This document shows positions 60,137-64,000 of a stretch of DNA of 64,000 nucleotides, one piece after another (within the stretch, counting starts at the first letter, position 1; every line of letters begins with the position of its first letter). The DNA comes from UBA1738 sp964388835 (GTDB lineage Bacteria; Bacillota; Clostridia; UBA1381): assembly GCA_964388835.1 (NCBI GenBank), contig CAYMBZ010000002.1, positions 1 through 64,000 on the forward strand. Direction: 5' to 3'. Both the position numbers and the translations under genes were made by a program. The notes below the pieces were generated by a model. It was given only the letters and a program-made list of their open reading frames with translations, did no database searches and had not been told where the DNA came from.

Positions 60137-60195
60137 CAAAAATAAGCCAGCTTGACGATTCCTTGATTTTACATCTCGAATCCTCTGCCGGCTCA
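60137..60195 (-). terminator. Terminator after the SPOCS/LysM gene
   Basis: On the minus strand GAGCCGGCAGAGGATTC pairs imperfectly with GGAATCGTCAAGCTGGCTT, followed by ATTTTTG. It starts a few bases after the stop. Confidence 0.65.
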
Positions 60196-60202
60196 TTTTC
60201 AT

Positions 60203-61732
60203 TTATACATTCATCATCGGTATGATAAGTTTTTCGCCCGCTGTCGGTTTACTGCCCTCATCAAGTCCGTTTGATGACAATATACTTTTACAGCTTACGC
60301 GGTAACGCTTCGCAATATCCCATATTTCTTCCCCTTTTTGAACGAAATATATAACGATCCCGCTGTCTGTTTTCTCAGGTGGGTAAGTTTGCACGTCGGT
60401 TATGACAAGGCTGTCTGATTTTCTGACCACTCTCCCCGAAATTTCTAAACCGCACCTTACTTCAACAGCGTTTGAGGAGCTTATCGCATAGCCTGTATGC
60501 TCACACTCCGCACTCAAAAGAACTTCATCCCCTCCCGATATATTGTCACAATCAAGCATATATGCAAACGGAAGTTCCTCATTGATACCGCATACCGGCA
60601 CTTCGGGATTTTCCGTCATATACAGAACATATATCACCATTTTGCCGGACACCGCAATTCTGTTATTTTGAATTTGGTATGATGTAATATACGGCTTGGC
60701 ATCTGCCGCGTAAACGCTCATAATTTCCGGCGCGTTCTCCTCCTTTTGTATCAGCTCTTTAATCACCGTTTTAAACACGGGTCTTGAAGCAACCTCTTCG
60801 ATATTCAAGTTTTCCGATAGGATATCGCATATGGAATCGGTAAAATAGCAATCGCTTACAAATCGAATTTCCTCATTCTTTTCGCTTTTAACATATACCG
60901 AAAAATCGGAGGAAACTGTCACGGTATTGCCGTCATCGGCTTTTTTTGCGCTGTTCTCACCCGTTCTCAAAATGATTTCACATTCCGAATCCTCCAAAAG
61001 CCCCGGCAAATCGAAAACCTCGGTAAAGGGCAATTCCAACTCAAAATACCGACACTCGTTATTGTCATCCGAATATAAAATCGACGCATTTGCTCTTCCT
61101 TTCAATACCAGTTTATCCCGGAGCGCTTTATATTCTTTTTCACCCACGGTGACACTGCTTTTTAAAATTTCATTTACCTGTCCCTTTTCTTTTGGCAAAC
61201 CCACCGTTTCCTCAGCTGAAAATCCGAACTCACCGCAAACTCCTATTCCTGTCACATTCATATTTTTATATCGTACTTCGGCATTTTCGTTCTCAATTTC
61301 TTCAACAAAGGAAATGTTATGTTCTCCGAAAGTCTGCACTCCGATTGAGATTTTCGCCGAAATCCCCACTTTCCGCGAATTTATGACCTTGTATTTTACC
61401 TCCTCCGTATCACAGCATGCGCAAATTGACATTCCGTTTTCAAATTCCGACTTCTTTAATGTTTCGCAGAATTCAAAACAGCCGTTAATACATTGCAGTG
61501 AGTTGTCTCCATTTTCAGGGACATATAATATATCCACCTTAACTTTTCCCTTAATAATGATTTTTCCCTCATCCGCTTGCTTTTCCGTCAAAAATGCTTC
61601 AGCATCCGCCTGCAAAATCTTCAGTATATCCGGTTTAACATCCGGCACAATAATACTCCCCTCAGCCTCACTTTTTATGTCCCCTTCAAATACAGCTTTT
61701 CCTATTTTCAGTTCACGCTTGTTCACTTGCAT
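60203..61732 (-). CDS. SPOCS (DUF3794) and LysM protein, spore-coat type
   Basis: A 509-residue protein with repeated SPOCS/DUF3794 domains. The first is marked by EGSIIVPDVKPDILKILQADA; later repeats have KGKVKVDILYVPEN, LKGRANASILYSDD and VSGKMVIYVLYMTEN. A C-terminal LysM domain follows (IYFVQKGEEIWDIAKRYRVS, then LIIP). This architecture is that of SipL-like and related spore morphogenesis proteins, so a role in coat assembly at the forespore is likely. RBS AGGAGGATATTCGTT. The gene starts 17 bases after the rhaB terminator and has no vegetative promoter; a sigma-E-like promoter is proposed at 61769-61797. Confidence 0.85.
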   Translation of the reverse strand: MQVNKRELKIGKAVFEGDIKSEAEGSIIVPDVKPDILKILQADAEAFLTEKQADEGKIIIKGKVKVDILYVPENGDNSLQCINGCFEFCETLKKSEFENGMSICACCDTEEVKYKVINSRKVGISAKISIGVQTFGEHNISFVEEIENENAEVRYKNMNVTGIGVCGEFGFSAEETVGLPKEKGQVNEILKSSVTVGEKEYKALRDKLVLKGRANASILYSDDNNECRYFELELPFTEVFDLPGLLEDSECEIILRTGENSAKKADDGNTVTVSSDFSVYVKSEKNEEIRFVSDCYFTDSICDILSENLNIEEVASRPVFKTVIKELIQKEENAPEIMSVYAADAKPYITSYQIQNNRIAVSGKMVIYVLYMTENPEVPVCGINEELPFAYMLDCDNISGGDEVLLSAECEHTGYAISSSNAVEVRCGLEISGRVVRKSDSLVITDVQTYPPEKTDSGIVIYFVQKGEEIWDIAKRYRVSCKSILSSNGLDEGSKPTAGEKLIIPMMNV

Positions 61733-61748
61733 AACGAATATCCTCCTA

Positions 61749-61784
61749 TAAAAATAATCCCATAGTAGATACTATGAGATTATT
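61749..61784 (-). terminator. rhaB terminator
   Basis: On the minus strand AATAATCTCATAGTA pairs with TACTATGGGATTATT with a two-base spacer (one G-U pair), followed by TTTTA. It lies between rhaB and the SPOCS gene. Confidence 0.82.
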
Positions 61785-61797
61785 TCCTGTGATATTC
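61769..61797 (-). promoter_or_regulatory. Candidate sigma-E-type sporulation promoter
   Basis: GAATATC (61791-61797) and CATAGTAT (61769-61776) are 14 bases apart on the minus strand. This compares well with the mother-cell sigma-E pattern (-35 like kmATATT, -10 like CATACAhT). It overlaps the rhaB terminator stem. Confidence 0.4.
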
Positions 61798-63285
61798 TTA
61801 TTTCATTTCGCAAATTTTCTTCCACTGCTCATATGCTTCATCCCAAGCCGCAGAATCCTGAGGTGTATAGGTATCTATCGGGAAAGAATTTTTGACAATT
61901 TTTCTGCCCTCTTCAAGACTTTTTACAGCGCCCATTGCCATTCCCTGAACAATTACGTTTCCTATGCTGGTAGCCTCAACAGGTCCCGCGGAAACGGTTC
62001 TCTTTGTGGCGTTTGCTGTGAACTGGCAAATCATTTTATCCTTAATTCCACCGCCCACGATATTGATTACACTGTATTTTTTGCCGGTTACATCCTCCAT
62101 ACCCTCAACGACCTGACGGTACTTAAAAGCCAAACTTTCCGCAATACAGCGCACAATTTCGCCCTTAGTTTCCGGAACTTTTTGCCCTGTCATTTCGCAG
62201 AACTCACGAATTCTCTTCGGCATATTGCCCGGAGTTTGGAATTTGTGATAATCCGGGTCGATTAAGCTTGCAAATGGAGTTGCCTCCCGCGCCTGCTTTT
62301 CAAGCTCGTCAAAGGACAAAAGAGTTCCCTCACGGTCCCACTGACGGCGAGATTCCTGAATGAGCCACAAGCCCATAATATTTTTCAAAAATCTTATCGT
62401 TTTGTTTACACCGCCCTCGTTTGTGAAATTGTGTTCCATAGCCTCTCTTGTAACCATGGGTTTATCCAGCTCAACACCCATAAGAGACCATGTTCCACTT
62501 GAAATATATACAAAGTCCTCATCATCGCACACCGGAACCGAAGCAACTGCGGAACCCGTATCATGCGATGCTACAGCCACAACAGGAATTCTGTCCACAC
62601 CGAGTTCCTCAGCAAGCTCAGCCTTTAACACTCCAACCTTCTCACCCGGATATACCATATCCGCAAAGATGTTTGTCGGTATATTCATTTTTTTCAGCAT
62701 ATCCTCAGCCCATTCATACTTTTTAGAATCGAACATCTGAGATGTGGATGCAATTGTGTATTCACACTTCATCTCACCGGTTAAGAAATAGTTAAACAAA
62801 TCCGGAATAAACAGAAGTTTTTCCGCCTGTTCCAAAGTTACATCGCCCGAAAGTCTTGCCGCCAAAAGCTGATACAGCGTGTTGAACCAGTTGAATGCAA
62901 TTCCCGTTTCTTCAAATATTTTTTCTTTCGGAACCAACTTGAAAGCCTCATCATACATTCCCTCGGTGCGGGTATCTCTGTAATGATAAGGATTTCCCAA
63001 CAGCTTTCCGTTTTTATCCAAAAGACCGTAATCCACGCCCCATGTGTCAATTCCGATACAATCGATATCGCGGTCTCCGGAATTTGCGCACTTTAAAATT
63101 CCCTGCTTGATTTCATGGAAAAGGCGCAGAACATCCCAGTACATTCCACCGTTCACAACAACCGGGTCATTTGAAAAGCGATGCTTTTCCTCAAGCGTTA
63201 TCTTTTCTCCGTCAAATGTGGCAAGCATTGCTCTTCCGCTTGAAGCGCCAAAGTCAAATGCCAAAAACTTATAAACCTTACTCAT
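61798..63285 (-). CDS. rhaB: Rhamnulokinase
   Basis: Phosphorylates L-rhamnulose to L-rhamnulose-1-phosphate. The 495-residue FGGY-family kinase begins with the phosphate loop AFDFGASSGRAML. IDTWGVDYGLLD, YHYRDTRTEGM, ASHDTGSAVASVP and the FGGY-type VVGGGIKD region are typical of RhaB rather than xylulokinase. It stands alone behind a consensus promoter; no rhamnose isomerase is in the window. Its product is a likely substrate of the BMC aldolase encoded about 50 kb away. Confidence 0.93.
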   Translation of the reverse strand: MSKVYKFLAFDFGASSGRAMLATFDGEKITLEEKHRFSNDPVVVNGGMYWDVLRLFHEIKQGILKCANSGDRDIDCIGIDTWGVDYGLLDKNGKLLGNPYHYRDTRTEGMYDEAFKLVPKEKIFEETGIAFNWFNTLYQLLAARLSGDVTLEQAEKLLFIPDLFNYFLTGEMKCEYTIASTSQMFDSKKYEWAEDMLKKMNIPTNIFADMVYPGEKVGVLKAELAEELGVDRIPVVAVASHDTGSAVASVPVCDDEDFVYISSGTWSLMGVELDKPMVTREAMEHNFTNEGGVNKTIRFLKNIMGLWLIQESRRQWDREGTLLSFDELEKQAREATPFASLIDPDYHKFQTPGNMPKRIREFCEMTGQKVPETKGEIVRCIAESLAFKYRQVVEGMEDVTGKKYSVINIVGGGIKDKMICQFTANATKRTVSAGPVEATSIGNVIVQGMAMGAVKSLEEGRKIVKNSFPIDTYTPQDSAAWDEAYEQWKKICEMK

Positions 63286-63350
63286 TTTTATCTCTCCGTT
63301 TCATATGATACAAAATAAAACAAAACAAAACCAAAAGTTTCAATAATTAT

Positions 63351-63379
63351 ATTATACAAAAATGACTGTCAATTGTCAA
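63351..63379 (-). promoter_or_regulatory. rhaB promoter
   Basis: Fully consensus TTGACA (63374-63379), 17 bases, TATAAT (63351-63356) on the minus strand. A strong promoter; a second TTGACA seven bases further in the spacer is an accident of the TTGACAATTGACA repeat. The 65-base leader is T-rich with TTTTG repeats. Confidence 0.85.
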
Positions 63380-63408
63380 CAATATATCAACAAAATATTC
63401 AAATTTAC

Positions 63409-63437
63409 TGGACTTTAATTTTAATATATGATATAAT
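63409..63437 (+). promoter_or_regulatory. Promoter of the SLH protein gene
   Basis: TGGACT (63409-63414) and TATAAT (63432-63437) with 17 bases between; the -35 is weak. About 35 bases before the ATG. Confidence 0.5.
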
Positions 63438-63472
63438 GACTTTAAGTTTGTTACCGAAAGGAGATATATAAT

Positions 63473-64000
63473 ATGAATAAAATAAAAATTTCAGCGGTTT
63501 TGCTTTCTATTGCGCTCGCTTCATCAGGCATGGCAAGCGCCGCAAGCTTCACAGATATGCCGACAGATGCCGCGGCAAGCACCGCTATCGAAAATGCCGT
63601 TTCCAACGGTATACTGTCCGGTTATGAGGACAACACGGTACGTCCCGACGCAAACATACGTCGTTCGGAGATGGCGGCAATCATCACAAGAGCATGCAAG
63701 GTGGATAAAGAGGGCGATATTTCACGTTTTGTTGACGTTAAATCCGATGATTGGTTTTATTCCGCCATTGCAAAAGCATATGAAATGGGCGCTTTCGCCG
63801 GAGACGGAAATAACATGAATCCGAACAACAACATTACTTTCCAGGAATGTTTCACGGTTCTTTCACAAGTTTTCGACCTAGTTCCGCCTTACACAAGACC
63901 TACATCTATGCCAAATCCCGTTCCGTCGGGTTCATTGGTATCGGGAAGCCGTCTTTACGACATAAGTTCGCTGGATTCTTTCAGTGACAAAAACGATATT
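63473..64000 (+). CDS. S-layer homology domain protein (5' part, runs off the window)
   Basis: An open frame of 176 codons with no stop before the window end. ATG has AAAGGAGATAT upstream. Residues 1-24 are a signal peptide (KISAVLLSIALASSGMASA). SLH repeats follow: FTDMPTDAAASTAIENAV with GILSGYEDNTVRPDANIRRSEM, then FVDVKSDDWFYSAIAKAYE with GAFAGDGNNMNPNNN. SLH domains hold proteins to secondary cell-wall polymers. A proline/serine-rich linker starts near residue 140, so a further domain is expected beyond the window. Confidence 0.88.
   Translation, partial: MNKIKISAVLLSIALASSGMASAASFTDMPTDAAASTAIENAVSNGILSGYEDNTVRPDANIRRSEMAAIITRACKVDKEGDISRFVDVKSDDWFYSAIAKAYEMGAFAGDGNNMNPNNNITFQECFTVLSQVFDLVPPYTRPTSMPNPVPSGSLVSGSRLYDISSLDSFSDKNDI

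Noticed and set aside
1..64000. tRNA, rRNA, CRISPR array, insertion sequence or prophage
   Set aside because: No cloverleaf-like sequence, repeat-spacer array, transposase or phage gene was recognised in any gap.

Overview
The window reads as chromosomal core plus some accessory DNA from an anaerobic, probably gut-associated member of the Clostridia (Firmicutes). Support: low-to-moderate GC with many TTGACA/TATAAT promoters and AGGAGG-type ribosome sites; the Gram-positive division cluster (yggS-sepF-ylmH-divIVA-ileS); a spore-coat-type SPOCS/LysM protein; a giant 2-hydroxyacyl-CoA dehydratase activase; split transketolase; PyrR attenuation; S-layer-homology and serpin surface proteins; and a bacterial microcompartment (BMC) operon. 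I see no tRNA, rRNA, CRISPR, insertion sequence or prophage.

Layout. 145-2679 (+): murA, a WalJ-type metallo-hydrolase and rlmH, ending in hairpin terminators. 2805-11371 (-): a 12-gene BMC operon from one near-consensus promoter at 11424-11452, encoding a class II sugar-phosphate aldolase, PduO, PduP, a zinc alcohol dehydrogenase, four BMC-H shell proteins, PduL, PduN, PduS and PduT. All four cargo enzymes carry putative encapsulation helices, but no diol dehydratase is encoded here. 11539-17429 (-): comM, ttcA-like, pgsA, rimO, recX and an HD-domain gene. 17724-22028 (-): the giant activase. 22242-27173 (+): a DUF975 membrane protein, then galM-proB-proA-proC behind two tandem promoters. 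27400-28524 (-): a small XRE regulator and an unknown protein. 28839-43595 (-): a long housekeeping block, lon-engB-HlyD adaptor-yggS-sepF-ylmH-divIVA-ileS, then lspA-rluD-ddl-murI-DUF1934-S41 protease.

43718-49042 (+) is the most interesting region. It is a sulfur/cysteine regulon: a promoter overlapped by a palindromic operator, two short uORFs rich in cysteine codons, an O-acetylhomoserine sulfhydrylase, an ABC importer whose binding protein resembles the cysteine-binding CjaA, and an Rrf2-family regulator with IscR-like cysteines. The two leader peptides look like a candidate undescribed cysteine-sensing attenuation system. 49221-51412 (-): uraA-pyrR behind a recognisable PyrR-type attenuator. 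51448-55516 (-): a DUF4091 glycosidase-like protein and a secreted serpin. 55791-60047 (-): cysE-cysS-mrnC-transketolase. 60203-63285 (-): a SPOCS/LysM spore protein and rhamnulokinase. 63473 to the end (+): the start of an S-layer-homology protein.

How the parts fit: rhamnulokinase would make L-rhamnulose-1-phosphate, which the BMC aldolase could cleave to lactaldehyde, with the BMC enzymes handling toxic aldehydes. CysE supplies O-acetylserine and the 44-49 kb cluster supplies uptake and sulfhydrylation, so the window holds two separately promoted cysteine loci. Starts were often moved inward to codons with a proper ribosome-binding site; these choices are stated per gene. Motifs and positions are read from the sequence; family assignments rest on recognised motifs and remembered family members, not on database searches.
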